Positions 17,234-26,484 of a DNA stretch of 64,000 nt are shown here, piece by piece. The notes under the pieces were generated by a model that saw only the letters and a program-made list of their open reading frames with translations, did no database searches and was not told the origin of the DNA. The position numbers were made by a program, and so were the translations under genes. The stretch spans positions 1 through 64,000 of the forward strand of contig JALXXC010000002.1 in assembly GCA_025144245.1 (NCBI GenBank), in the 5' to 3' direction. Source of the DNA: Corynebacterium sp. p3-SID1145 (GTDB lineage Bacteria > Actinomycetota > Actinomycetes > Mycobacteriales > Mycobacteriaceae). The first letter of the stretch is position 1. Every line of letters begins with the position of its first letter.

Positions 17234-18646
17234 CTACAAGTTGATCATGTGGCCTTCGACGCCGTGCGCGATCTCCTTGAGCACCTCCGACAACGTCGGG
17301 TGGATGTGCACGCTACGCGCGATCTCACCCGCGGTGAGGTCGAAGCGCTGCGCCAGGTTGATCTCCGGCAGCAGCTCGGACACATTCGCGCCGACCAGGT
17401 GGGCACCGAGGATCTCGCCGTACTCGCCGTCCACGACGAGTTTGCCGAAGCCCTGCGGCTCCGCCAGACCCAGCGCCTTGCCGTTCGCCGAGAACGGGAA
17501 GGTGGCGACCTTGATGTCCTTGTCCGCGAACTTCTCGCGCGCCTGCTCCTCGGTGTAGCCCATGGACGCGACCTGCGGGTTGCAGAACGTCGCGCGCGGC
17601 ATCATTTGGTAGTCGCCCAGCTCCATCGTCTCCGCGTCCGCGATGGTCTCAGCCGCGACAATGCCCTGTGCCTCAGCCACGTGGGCGAGCTGCAGCTTGG
17701 CGGTGACGTCGCCGATGGCGTAGATGCCGTCGACGTTGGTGCGCATGCGCTCGTCCACGTCGATCGCGCCGCGGTCCGTCAGCTTCACGCCGGTGTTCTC
17801 CAAGCCGTAGCCCTCGGTGCGCGGCTGGAAGCCGACAGCGACCATGACACGGTCCACGGTGAGCGTCTCCGTGTCGTCGGAGCCCTTCTTCTGGATGTCC
17901 ACCTCGACGGAGCTGCCGTTGTCGCGTACAGCCGTCGTCGCGTGGCCCGTCAGGAGCTTCACGCCGAGCTTCTTGTACGCCTTGGCGATCTCCTTGGAAA
18001 CGTCCTTGTCCTCGTTCGGCAGGACACGGTCCATGAACTCCACGACCGTGACGTCCACGCCATAGTTGGACAGCACGTACGCGAACTCCATGCCGATTGC
18101 GCCCGCACCGACGATGACCATCTTCTCCGGTGCCTCTGGGTTGAGGATCTGCTCCTCGAAGGAGACCACATTCTCCGAAAGCTCGATGCCCGGCAGGGTC
18201 TTCACCACAGAACCCGTGGCGATGATGCAATCGTCGAACGTGACGGTCTTGCCCTTGTCATCGCCCTCGGTGATCTCCAGGGTCTTCGCATCCTTGAACG
18301 TGCCGAGACCATTGATCTCGGTGATCTTGTTCTTCTTCATCAAGTAGTGGACGCCGCCGACGATCTTCTCCGAGACCTTGCGGGAGCGCTTGTGCGCGTC
18401 TCCGTACTCGAAGGAGACATCGCCCTTGATGCCGAACGTCTTCGCCTCGTGGTTGAAAATGTGCGCCACTTCAGCATTCTTGATCAACGACTTCGAGGGG
18501 ATGCAGCCCACGTTCAGGCACACACCGCCCCAATACTGCTTCTCTACAACCGCGACCTTCTTGCCCAACTGGGCTGCGCGAATTGCGGCGACGTAGCCGC
18601 CAGGGCCAGCGCCGAGTACTACAACGTCAAAATGTTCATTAGCCAC
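17234..18646 (-). CDS. lpd: Dihydrolipoyl dehydrogenase
   Basis: This is the FAD/NAD flavoprotein that reoxidises dihydrolipoamide in the pyruvate and 2-oxoglutarate dehydrogenase complexes. FAD-binding [15 protein letters not shown] is at about residue 12. The redox-active disulfide is in [13 protein letters not shown] (about 38). NAD-binding [11 protein letters not shown] is at about 180. The interface His-Glu pair is in HIHPTLSEV (about 445). The frame extends further upstream, but the GTG at 18646 gives the family N-terminus ([12 protein letters not shown]). It follows TATCCT (18654-18659) by 7 nt, so the mRNA is probably leaderless. It has 470 residues, full length. Confidence 0.95.
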   Translation of the reverse strand: MANEHFDVVVLGAGPGGYVAAIRAAQLGKKVAVVEKQYWGGVCLNVGCIPSKSLIKNAEVAHIFNHEAKTFGIKGDVSFEYGDAHKRSRKVSEKIVGGVHYLMKKNKITEINGLGTFKDAKTLEITEGDDKGKTVTFDDCIIATGSVVKTLPGIELSENVVSFEEQILNPEAPEKMVIVGAGAIGMEFAYVLSNYGVDVTVVEFMDRVLPNEDKDVSKEIAKAYKKLGVKLLTGHATTAVRDNGSSVEVDIQKKGSDDTETLTVDRVMVAVGFQPRTEGYGLENTGVKLTDRGAIDVDERMRTNVDGIYAIGDVTAKLQLAHVAEAQGIVAAETIADAETMELGDYQMMPRATFCNPQVASMGYTEEQAREKFADKDIKVATFPFSANGKALGLAEPQGFGKLVVDGEYGEILGAHLVGANVSELLPEINLAQRFDLTAGEIARSVHIHPTLSEVLKEIAHGVEGHMINL

Positions 18647-18769
18647 GACCCCTAGGATACGTGCGCTTGCGCAAACTCGCTGCGGGGGTGCTTTCCGCTT
18701 CAAAGTTCGACGCTCTTTTAGCATGATGTGCCCAGTCTCCGTTCCTTCATCAGCGAAGGAACCCTACGC

Positions 18770-20294
18770 ATGAAGCTGTCCCGCCCCGCTCTCACGTCCG
18801 TCGCCGCGATCGCTATCGCCGCCGGGTCGTTCACCGTCGTCAACGCCCAGGACAACGACACGGCCACAGCGCCGAGCACGCTTATTGACGGCGCAAACGA
18901 CCCCATCGTCGGCGAGTCCGCCCCCTCAGCGATGAGGACGCCCCTGCAGAGGTTGCCGCCCCGGAGGCATCTGATACCCCCGCTGCCGACACGGCTGCGG
19001 ACGCAGAGGGTGCTGATGCTGCAGCCCCGCCTCAGGGTGCGGATGAGATCGGCACCAAAACGGACGCCGGTCAGGCCGCCTCTGACATCAACGCGCTCGT
19101 AAACGGCCTCGCCCAACAGGGTCAGGAAGACGTGGATCCTGAGATCGCGGCTCGTGCCCAAAGTGTGCCGGACCCCAGCACCGCCCCGGAAACGGTCGCG
19201 AAGATGAGCAAGATCATCCGCCCGGGAGAAGGCTCCGAAGAAGCGGTGGGGCGACCGTAATTCACCACAGTCCTGGTACGGCACCAAGAGTGTCGAGGGC
19301 TTGTACGTCTACTCCAAGTCCATGGACCGCGACATCCCGGTCGCTCTCGTCCGCGCTACTGATGAGGAGGGCAATCTGGTCGACAACGCGCCCACCCTTC
19401 ACATGCTCAACGGCGCTGGCGGCTCCGAGCAGAGCGGAGACTGGATTTCCGTCGGTGAGGCGGAGAAGTTCTACAAGGGCATCAACATCGTCATCCCAAT
19501 GGAGGGCGCTTTTTCCTACTACGTCGATTGCCTCACCGACGGGGACACCATGAAGGAGAAGTCCGACTACTTCAAGGGCAAGCAGAAGTGGTCCACGTTC
19601 CTGGGCAAAGAACTTCCTCCGGCCGTCGAAAAGGAACTCGGCGCGAACGACAAGCGTCGCACCCTCGGATTCTCCATGTCAGGCACCTCGTCACTCCTGC
19701 TCGCGGAGCACTACCCCGACAAGTTCGACGCCGTCGGATCCTTCTCCGGCTGCGCCGCCACTTCCACCCCGTTACCGTGGGCATTCGCCGCATTGACCGT
19801 GAATCGCGCCGCGAAGGAGCCCAACTACGCATCCATCACCCCGGCCCACATCTGGGGCCCGAGGGGGCAGCCCGTACAACCGCTACAACGATGCCCCCGT
19901 CAACGCCGAGAAGCTGCGCGGCAAAGCCATCTACATCTCTAATGGATCCGGCACCGGCTCCCAGACGGACATGGTCGGCTTCCGCGTTGCGAATGGCCAG
20001 AGCTCGTCCACGGCCATCTACGACGCATTCACCACCACCGTCGAAGGCGGCGTCATCGAGGCAGCGACCAACTCGTGCACCCACGACCTGCGTGCCAAGC
20101 TGAACAGCGAGAACATTCCGGCCCACTACGAGCTCCGCAAGACCGGCACCCACGCATGGGCACTCTGGGCTGACGACATGTACCGCTCCTGGGACACCAC
20201 GTTCGGCCCGGCCCTTGTCGGCGAGAACTTCGTGCCGGCCGAACGAGGCAAAGATCTCCCCGTGCGCCTCACGTGGAACGGATCTAGCAATTAG
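18770..20294 (+). pseudogene. Frameshifted corynomycolyltransferase (antigen 85-type)
   Basis: This is a degraded trehalose corynomycolyltransferase gene. The ATG follows GAAGGA, and a Sec signal peptide MKLSRPALTSVAAIAI... is intact. The frame shifts by about -1 near 18921-18931. It continues in an acidic Ala/Asp-rich linker to EGSEEAVG, and shifts again by a one-G insertion near 19243-19251. Then comes the alpha/beta hydrolase core with GFSMSGTS (nucleophile Ser), and a third shift by an extra G in the run at 19858-19868 inside HIWGP. The final part (to GTHAWALW) is in frame. Each shift is confirmed by alignment to the intact paralogue at 22670-23815. The second lies in a G-rich stretch and the third in a G run. 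No functional enzyme is expected unless these are sequencing errors. Confidence 0.85.
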
Positions 20295-20506
20295 GTCCAC
20301 GCAGCGACTGCACTGAACGACTGAAAGCGGGCGGTTTTTCTTTTGCCTAGCCGTGGCGTTTTGCCAACCCTTCGCGCGCCGCGAGTTGGTTCGGCGGCGG
20401 TGTTCGCGCTTTCTTCCCGCCCGGCAAAACTTTTTTTGCGCACCGTGGAACCGGCCCCTTTTCCCACGTCAACGCCACTTTCCCGCACCCGCGCTCGTAT
20501 CTGCCT

Positions 20507-20531
20507 TGTGGATAACTTTTGTTTATCCACA
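20507..20531. repeat. Inverted pair of perfect DnaA-box sequences upstream of an HNH gene
   Basis: TGTGGATAA (20507-20515) and TTATCCACA (20523-20531) are two exact consensus DnaA boxes in inverted orientation, 7 bp apart and 54 bp before the HNH gene. They can also form a hairpin. The second HNH copy has the same arrangement in weaker form. The rest of the 20295-20584 gap is non-coding and shares short stretches (such as CGTGGAACCGG) with the upstream flank of copy 2. Confidence 0.7.
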
Positions 20532-20584
20532 GGTTTGAGGTGGTGGGGCGTCCGGGATCGTTTCATGGTTTTACTCTCAAAGCC

Positions 20585-21682
20585 ATGAACGATTTCGATG
20601 CATTCATTTCTACGTTGGCTGACCCTTTGATGATCCTGGCGGGCTTTGACCGTCAGGCAGCTATGCGTGCCGGAATCAAACCCGCCACCATCACCGAATG
20701 GGACACCCTCTACAAGACCTACTTCGGGCCCACCCGGTTCACCACAAAGCAACGCCAGGCCGTCACCATCGCTAGGGAGGCGCAGAAGACGTTCGACCAA
20801 CTCGCACTGATTGAAGACCGGACGAAGAAGATCACCGACCCGGCCGAGAAATGGACGCTACGTCTAGCCCTGCTATCGGTCCGGGGTGACTACGAGGCGT
20901 TGAAGCGTAAGGCACGTCAGATCGTGCCGGATCGTGACGACAGGCCCGCCCCGGCTGCCACAGTCCGGTTTACCGGGTCACGCACAAACATGCGCACATG
21001 CACCATTACTGGTGATGAGCACACCATGGCCGCCCTCGAGTACGCACTGCGGCGCGGTCTTAGCCCGGATCGTCCGGCGGGCCCGCAGATGTATGAAGCA
21101 TTCGTCGACCTGATCACAGCCGACACCGACAACGACGGCAGTGGCGGTGGTGGTGTGGGGGCCTCTGTGGCCCGGCCGATGGTGCTGATCGCCCTTGACG
21201 ACTACACCACAATCCTCTCCGGTAACGGTGATGATGTCGTGCTGGGGCTTACCGATGGCACGACGATGACAGGGGCGCAGTACCTCAACGAAGTCCACGG
21301 CGCACAACTCGGTGTCGGCCTGTTCGACGCGGTGGAAGGTGCGGTCAACCTGTACCGGGAGCGGCGTTTCGCGAACGCTAAGCAACGCGACCTTGCCCGC
21401 ATGATGCTCACAACATGCCCGGTACCGGGGTGTCGGCACGGTGCGGATAACTGCGAGGTCCACCACATCACCGCCTGGGCACACGGCGGGGAAACCAACA
21501 TGGCCAACCTGTCGGTGTTGTGCAGGTACCACAACCGCACCAACGACGACGACCCGAAACACAGGCACAGGGGGCGAATAGCAATCAGGGGTGCGACCCC
21601 GACCTGGGTCTCCCCAGGCGGGGCAGCAGTGAAAAACGACCGCCACCCCTACGGAGCCATGCACCAACTCTTCAACCAATAA
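20585..21682 (+). CDS. HNH endonuclease of the DUF222/13E12 repeat family (copy 1)
   Basis: This 365-residue protein has an N-terminal DUF222-like helical domain. A Gly/Val-rich variable spacer (about residues 185-198) follows. The C-terminal HNH nuclease motif is CPVPGCRHGADNCEVHHITAWAHGG, then NLSVLCRYHNRTN (about 285-330). Such genes are repeated in actinobacterial genomes and behave like mobile elements; their function is unknown. Copy 2 at 61997 is a close paralogue with the same start (MNDFDAFI) and the same HNH region. It sits between the mycolyltransferase pseudogene and the candidate porin gene. The next 447 bp hold only an IS21-type end remnant and a hairpin. Confidence 0.9.
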   Translation: MNDFDAFISTLADPLMILAGFDRQAAMRAGIKPATITEWDTLYKTYFGPTRFTTKQRQAVTIAREAQKTFDQLALIEDRTKKITDPAEKWTLRLALLSVRGDYEALKRKARQIVPDRDDRPAPAATVRFTGSRTNMRTCTITGDEHTMAALEYALRRGLSPDRPAGPQMYEAFVDLITADTDNDGSGGGGVGASVARPMVLIALDDYTTILSGNGDDVVLGLTDGTTMTGAQYLNEVHGAQLGVGLFDAVEGAVNLYRERRFANAKQRDLARMMLTTCPVPGCRHGADNCEVHHITAWAHGGETNMANLSVLCRYHNRTNDDDPKHRHRGRIAIRGATPTWVSPGGAAVKNDRHPYGAMHQLFNQ

Positions 21683-21707
21683 CCCCCACACCCCGGCCTT
21701 ACCGAAC

Positions 21708-21757
21708 TGGGCTACTTTTCAAAGAGCGCCAGTGGGCTAATTTTCGGGGGCACTCAC
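21708..21757 (-). mobile_element. IS21-family end remnant
   Basis: Read on the reverse strand, this holds two spaced repeats, GAAAATTAGCCCA and TGAAAAGTAGCCCA, 25 bp apart, preceded by TGCCCCCG. Repeated terminal boxes of this kind are typical of IS21-family left ends. A 22-bp stretch (21708-21729) recurs with about two differences at 63344-63365, there followed by an istA start. No transposase remains here. Confidence 0.5.
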
Positions 21758-21790
21758 ATCGGCCCCACGACCGGGCCACAAACAGACCAA

Positions 21791-21823
21791 GGCGATCCCG
21801 CACAAAACCTAAGCGGGACCGCC
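21791..21823 (+). terminator. Hairpin shared by both HNH copies (copy 1)
   Basis: GGCGATCCCGC pairs with GCGGGACCGCC (one mismatch). The same stem sequence follows HNH copy 2 at 63264-63295, so the hairpin travels with the gene. It lacks a strong T tail, so it may be an element end rather than a terminator. From 21824 to 22129 I see no gene. Confidence 0.5.
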
Positions 21824-22129
21824 CACTTCAGCATGCCTAACGAACGGCGCCCGTCTGCGCCAGATGCGTCATGTCCGGGATAAAGGTCAAAATGTGTGTC
21901 CGGAATTGACGATTTCCGGTCTCTGACCTTGGTGAATTTCGGAAATATATGCCCTAAGAATGCGAAAACCGGGCCCGAAGATCATTCGGTGCCCGGCTAA
22001 ACCGGCTGCACGAGCCGACGTGGAATTCCCGCCATCGCTGTCTCAAGAGCTCAGGAAGAACCTTGAAGCATCTTGAACCATCTTGGAGCAATCAGCGATT
22101 GATCATTTCGTGATCAACGAGAGAGGCGT

Positions 22130-22255
22130 TTAGAACATGCCCAGGCCGAGAGCGATGTTGGAAGAGGTCGAAGACAGGCCGTGCAGCATGCCGCCGAGGA
22201 ACTCGTTGATGGCAACCTGGAACTGCTCGACGGGGTGAAGACCGTAGTTCGGCAT
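22130..22255 (-). CDS. Candidate small mycomembrane porin (PorA-like, 41 residues)
   Basis: This 41-residue peptide begins MPNYGLHPVEQF and ends in LSSTSSNIALGLGMF. It has no signal peptide, no Lys, Arg, Asp or Cys, and two Glu. Residues about 8-27 form an amphipathic helix, followed by a Ser/Thr cluster (28-32) that could be O-mycoloylated. AAGGAAGGAA lies about 10 nt before the ATG, and CATAAT (22302-22307, reverse strand) may be the -10. Corynebacterial PorA/PorH channels are 40-57 residue leaderless acidic peptides. In C. jeikeium the 40-residue PorA gene lies between two mycolyltransferase genes, as here (pseudogene upstream, intact gene downstream). The identity rests on position and character, not on sequence alignment. 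Confidence 0.6.
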   Translation of the reverse strand: MPNYGLHPVEQFQVAINEFLGGMLHGLSSTSSNIALGLGMF

Positions 22256-22489
22256 GGTGGGATATTCCTTCCTTTTAGTGCACGTGCGCTTCTGATTGTG
22301 AATTATGCCCCTGCCGGTTTTCCAGCGGGGAAGGCCGGTCAGCGACGCTTGGTCGTGCTTGTTTAATTGTTCACGGGGTTTTTCGGGAGTGCGGGCGGTC
22401 GCGTTACGTCCGTGGCGTTCGGCAGCGACGCCCACGGCACTTCCGACGACAATACTCGCAGGACGGATCGTAACATGGTTAACTCGATT

Positions 22490-22517
22490 CACAACCGAAA
22501 CAGAATGAACGGTTGTG
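22490..22517. promoter_or_regulatory. Inverted-repeat operator candidate between porin and mycolyltransferase genes
   Basis: CACAACCG and CGGTTGTG form a perfect 8-bp inverted repeat with a 12-bp spacer, in the middle of the 414-bp divergent gap (22256-22669). Its placement suggests a regulator site acting on either gene. I cannot name the regulator. Confidence 0.45.
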
Positions 22518-22669
22518 GGTCAGCGCTCCCACCGATAGAGTCAAGTTTGCTCTCAGCCTCCCACCCGGGTAACACAACGCTGACTTTCAGCGAAAAACCG
22601 GAATGGAACCATAACGCCGGGGCGCACGGCGCGACCCTGCTCCCCGACCAAACTTAAGGAATGTCGACC

Positions 22670-23815
22670 ATGAAGCTCGTCCGCACAGCCGCCGCACTCG
22701 CTGCCGCTACGGCACTCGCATTCAGCGCAGCCCCCGCTTACACGGCTGACGCCGCCCCGGTCACCGCGGCCCAAGTCGCGGGCAATGCACCGGTGGGCAC
22801 CGTGAAGAACTGGAACGCGCATCCCGCCCCCACCGCCGTGACCACAGGCGAGACCGCCAAGTGGGTCGGCCAGGTGGACCACAAGAACGTGTGGGCGTTC
22901 TGGGTGAATTCCCCCTCGATGGGCCGCGACATCCCGGTCGCTGTCATCCCGGCGCGCAATGGCAAGGGCGAGCTGGTGAAGAACGCCCCGACGATCTACC
23001 TCCTCAACGGCGCTGGCGGTGCGGAGCAGAATGCGGACTGGCTGACGTACGCGGAGACGGCGAATTTCTACAAGGACAAGGGCGTCAACGTGGTCATCCC
23101 GATGGAGGGCGCGTTCTCCTACTACACCGACTGGCTGAACACTCCAAAGGCCGCCTACTTCAAAGGCCCGCAGAAGTGGGAGACGTTCCTGACGAAGGAG
23201 CTGCCGGGTCCGATCGAGAAGCGTCTCGGCGCGGATAACCGCCGCGCGATCGTCGGCTTTTCCATGTCGGGAACCTCGGCTCTGGTGCTGCCGACAAAGG
23301 CGCAGGGCTTCTACGACGCGGCCGCGTCCTTCTCGGGCTGCGCGGCGACCTCCACCCCGGCGCCGTACAACTTCGCACGCCTGACGGTGAACCGCGGCGC
23401 CGGCGTGGCCGCGAATTTCCAGACGGTCACCCCGGAGCAGATGTGGGGCCCGATGGGCAGCCCGTACAACCGCTCGAACGACGCGCTGGTCAACGCGAAT
23501 AAGCTGCGCGGCACCAAGCTCTACGTCTCCACGGCGACCGGCCTGGCCGCCAAGGAGGACATGGTCAGCTACATCGTCGGCAAGGGCGCAACCCAGGGTC
23601 AGGCATATGGCACAGCTTTGACTTTGCAAGCCGAGGGTGGCGTGATCGAGGCCGCCATCAATGGCTGCAACCATGACCTGCAGGCGAAGCTGAACAGCCT
23701 GAACATCCCGGCGCACTACGAGTTCCGCAACGTGGGCACCCACTCTTGGCCGGTGTGGCGCAAGGACCTGGAGACTTCCTGGTTCAGCACGTTGAAGCCC
23801 GCCTTCAATATGTAA
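22670..23815 (+). CDS. Secreted corynomycolyltransferase (antigen 85 family)
   Basis: This exported esterase-fold enzyme transfers corynomycolates between trehalose lipids and to arabinogalactan or proteins at the mycomembrane. It has a Sec signal peptide (residues 1 to about 30, MKLVRTAAALAAATALAFSA). The nucleophile Ser is in GFSMSGTSA (about 198), an acidic residue is in LQAEGGVIEA (about 325), and His is in GTHSWPVW (about 360). The ATG at 22670 is preferred over 22661 because AAGGA is 9 nt before it but abuts the upstream ATG. It has 381 residues and lacks the long acidic linker seen in the neighbouring pseudogene. Target preference (trehalose or protein) cannot be read. Confidence 0.92.
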   Translation: MKLVRTAAALAAATALAFSAAPAYTADAAPVTAAQVAGNAPVGTVKNWNAHPAPTAVTTGETAKWVGQVDHKNVWAFWVNSPSMGRDIPVAVIPARNGKGELVKNAPTIYLLNGAGGAEQNADWLTYAETANFYKDKGVNVVIPMEGAFSYYTDWLNTPKAAYFKGPQKWETFLTKELPGPIEKRLGADNRRAIVGFSMSGTSALVLPTKAQGFYDAAASFSGCAATSTPAPYNFARLTVNRGAGVAANFQTVTPEQMWGPMGSPYNRSNDALVNANKLRGTKLYVSTATGLAAKEDMVSYIVGKGATQGQAYGTALTLQAEGGVIEAAINGCNHDLQAKLNSLNIPAHYEFRNVGTHSWPVWRKDLETSWFSTLKPAFNM

Positions 23816-23839
23816 AACCCCGGGGTTAGGCTTTCGGGT

Positions 23840-25801
23840 ATGCCTGACCTCACTATCGACCCGCATCTGCTCGACGACATCACTGGCGGCGCGGCCCTCG
23901 ACTGGGCCACGAGCTGGTCGCGCGAGACGGAGGAACGCACGGCCGTGGAACACGGCACAGTTTCTCTCGCGGGGCGTATCCGCGACATTCTGGACACGGA
24001 CGACCGCATTCCGTACGTTTCGCGCCGCGGCGATTACCTGTACAACTTCTGGCGCGACCGGGAGCATCCGCGCGGGTTGTGGCGACGCACCACCACCGAG
24101 GATTATTTGGGGGGCAAGGGGTGGGAGGTGCTTGTCGACGTCGATAAGCTCGCCGCCGACGAGGACGAGGACTGGGTGTTCAAGGGTGCGTCCGTGCGCC
24201 CCATCGCCTGCGACCGCGCGCTCGTCCGACTCTCTCGTGGCGGCGCGGATGCTGTGGTCGTGCGCGAGTTCGACCTGGCCACGCGTGAGTTCGGCGGCTT
24301 CGAGCTCGCGGAAGCAAAATCGGAGGTTAGCTGGGTCGACCGCGACACGCTCTTCGTCGGCACGGACCTCGGCGGCGACTCGCTGACCACGTCCGGCTAC
24401 CCGGCGGAGGTGCGTCTCTGGCGGCGCGGGACCGAGTTACGGGACGCCGATGTCCAATTCCGGGGCGAGCGCAGCGACGTCGCGGTCGGAGCGCATTTCG
24501 ACCCCACGCCGGGCTTCGAGCGCACCATCTTCACGCGCGCGCTCGATTTCTACAACCAGCGCACATACATCGACGGCACGCTTATCGACGTCCCCACCGA
24601 CTGCACCCCCATCCCCCACCGCCAGTGGCTCTTCCTGCTTCCGCGCACCGATTTCGCGGGGCTGGCCGGCGGTGAACTCGGCGTGATCGAGCTCGAGCGT
24701 TTCCTCGCCGGCGACCGTGACGTGCGCACCCTCGTGAGCGGCACGACGGTGGAGGATCTGTCATTCACCGCGTCGTCGCTGCTCGTGACCACACTCGACG
24801 ATGTCACGACGCGCATCAGCTCTTTCGACCTGGGCACGTGGGAGCGCACGGAGCTTGACCTGCCCGATGCCGCCACCGCCCACGTTGTGAGCACCAGCCC
24901 CCTCGACGGCGACGAGGTCTGGATCAACGCGTCGTCGTTCACCACCCCGGCGACGTTGTTGCGCAACGGCGAGGTCGTGCGCCGCGCACCAGCGCTTTTC
25001 GACGCCTCCCGCCTCGAAACCCGCCAGCACTGGGCCACCTCCGCCGACGGCACCGCGATCCCGTACTTCATCACCGGCGACTTCTCACGCGGCCCGCGCC
25101 CGACCCTCGTCGGCGGTTACGGCGGTTTCGAGGTCTCCCTGACTCCCGCGTATTCCGCTGTCCGCGGCGCCGCGTGGTTGGAGCGAGGATATTTCTACGT
25201 GCAGCCCAACCTGCGGGGCGGGGGCGAGTTCGGGCCTGAGTGGCACTCCCAGGCGGTGAAGACGAACCGCCACAAGGTGTGGGAGGACCACCGCGCGGTC
25301 CTCGAAGACGTCGTGGCCCGCGGGTACAGCACACCGGAGCACTTGGGCATTCGCGGCGGATCCAACGGCGGGCTACTCACATCTGGTGCCCTCGTCCAGT
25401 ACCCGGAGCTCTTCGGTGCCGCGGTGATCCAGGTGCCGCTCACCGACATGCTGCGCTACCACACGCTTTCCGCCGGTGCGTCCTGGATGGCCGAGTACGG
25501 CGACCCCGACGTGCCTGAGGAGCGCGCTGCCATTGAAAAGTGGTCGCCCCTGCACAACATCGCGGACTTCTCCGCCGTCGAGTACCCGCCGGCGCTGGTG
25601 ACCACCTCCACGCGCGACGACCGCGTCCACCCTGCCCATGCCCGAACTTTCGCGCTCGCTTTGGCGAAGGCAGGCCAGCCGGTCGACTATTTCGAGAACA
25701 CCGCCGGAGGCCACGCCGGCGCCGCCGACAACGAGCAGGTCGCCCGCGTCGAATCCCTCATTTACAGCTGGCTCGACGCACGCATCGGCGATGCTCGGTA
25801 G
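23840..25801 (+). CDS. Prolyl oligopeptidase family (S9) serine peptidase
   Basis: This 653-residue peptidase has a beta-propeller N-terminal part (to about residue 390) that restricts access to short peptides. The C-terminal alpha/beta hydrolase domain has Ser in GIRGGSNGGLLTSG (about 510), Asp in TSTRDDRVHPAHA (about 592) and His in AGGHAGAAD (about 628). There is no signal peptide, so it is cytosolic. TAGGCT (23827-23832) sits 7 nt before the ATG, indicating a leaderless mRNA. Two copies of the repeated 11-mer lie inside (24139-24149 and 24580-24590), encoding VDK and LID in the less conserved propeller. Confidence 0.9.
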   Translation: MPDLTIDPHLLDDITGGAALDWATSWSRETEERTAVEHGTVSLAGRIRDILDTDDRIPYVSRRGDYLYNFWRDREHPRGLWRRTTTEDYLGGKGWEVLVDVDKLAADEDEDWVFKGASVRPIACDRALVRLSRGGADAVVVREFDLATREFGGFELAEAKSEVSWVDRDTLFVGTDLGGDSLTTSGYPAEVRLWRRGTELRDADVQFRGERSDVAVGAHFDPTPGFERTIFTRALDFYNQRTYIDGTLIDVPTDCTPIPHRQWLFLLPRTDFAGLAGGELGVIELERFLAGDRDVRTLVSGTTVEDLSFTASSLLVTTLDDVTTRISSFDLGTWERTELDLPDAATAHVVSTSPLDGDEVWINASSFTTPATLLRNGEVVRRAPALFDASRLETRQHWATSADGTAIPYFITGDFSRGPRPTLVGGYGGFEVSLTPAYSAVRGAAWLERGYFYVQPNLRGGGEFGPEWHSQAVKTNRHKVWEDHRAVLEDVVARGYSTPEHLGIRGGSNGGLLTSGALVQYPELFGAAVIQVPLTDMLRYHTLSAGASWMAEYGDPDVPEERAAIEKWSPLHNIADFSAVEYPPALVTTSTRDDRVHPAHARTFALALAKAGQPVDYFENTAGGHAGAADNEQVARVESLIYSWLDARIGDAR

Positions 25802-25893
25802 CTCACAGGGAACTAATCACCACCAACTTCCGACTACCCCTGAAACAAAAGAAATTCTGGGATTAGCCGGGAACGGACACAAAAGGACACAAC

Positions 25894-26484
25894 ATGAACA
25901 AAAAGATCACGGCCCTCGCTGCAGTCCTGTGCGCAGGCGCTCTCGGATTGGCGGGCTGCTCCAGCGACAGCGCCGACAGCTCTGACAGCTCCGACGCCGC
26001 CAACGGTTCCGGCAGCGCCGACAGCGCCGCCAGCACCGGGCAGGCGACGAAGCCCGAACGCGAGTCCTCTTCCATCGCGCTCGCCGACGGCTACTGCCGC
26101 GCAAAAGAGGATAACTCCGACATGACCGCCTGCTTCGGCACCCTGACCAACTCATCGGCAGCCGAGATCACCGTCGAGTACTTCACCGCCCCCGACCTGA
26201 AGGGCGCCAGCACCGAGCTCCACGAAGTCATCGACGGCAAAATGCGCCAGAAGGAAGGTGGCTTCACCATCCCGGCGAACGGCTCTTTCGAGCTCGCCCC
26301 CGGCGGCGAACACCTGATGATCATGAACTACGCCGACCCGATCCAGGCCGGCGGCACGTTGACGTTCAACCTCTCCCTGGGCGACGGTTCTGACTTCACC
26401 GCCGACTTCCCGGTGCGCGAGCAGCCGTCCGGTGAAGAGGACTACGCAGGCGGTGAGCACGATTCCCACGGGCAGCACAACTAG
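25894..26484 (+). CDS. Lipoprotein with copper chaperone (PCuAC/DUF461-like) domain
   Basis: This is a 196-residue exported lipoprotein. The signal MNKKITALAAVLCAGALGLAGC ends in a lipobox with Cys at about 22, then comes a Ser/Asp/Ala-rich linker. The domain from about 65 to 180 contains GEHLMIMNYADPIQAGG and TLTFNLSLGDG, characteristic of PCuAC copper-binding proteins. The end is His-rich (EHDSHGQHN), a further possible metal site. It overlaps the start of the DyP peroxidase gene, and actinobacteria often pair the two. Copper or iron handling at the envelope is therefore likely (inference). Confidence 0.82.
   Translation: MNKKITALAAVLCAGALGLAGCSSDSADSSDSSDAANGSGSADSAASTGQATKPERESSSIALADGYCRAKEDNSDMTACFGTLTNSSAAEITVEYFTAPDLKGASTELHEVIDGKMRQKEGGFTIPANGSFELAPGGEHLMIMNYADPIQAGGTLTFNLSLGDGSDFTADFPVREQPSGEEDYAGGEHDSHGQHN

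Noticed and set aside
18718..19287. 189-codon reverse ORF over the mycolyltransferase pseudogene
   Set aside because: The opposite strand clearly holds the mycolyltransferase remains; the reverse frame has no motif.
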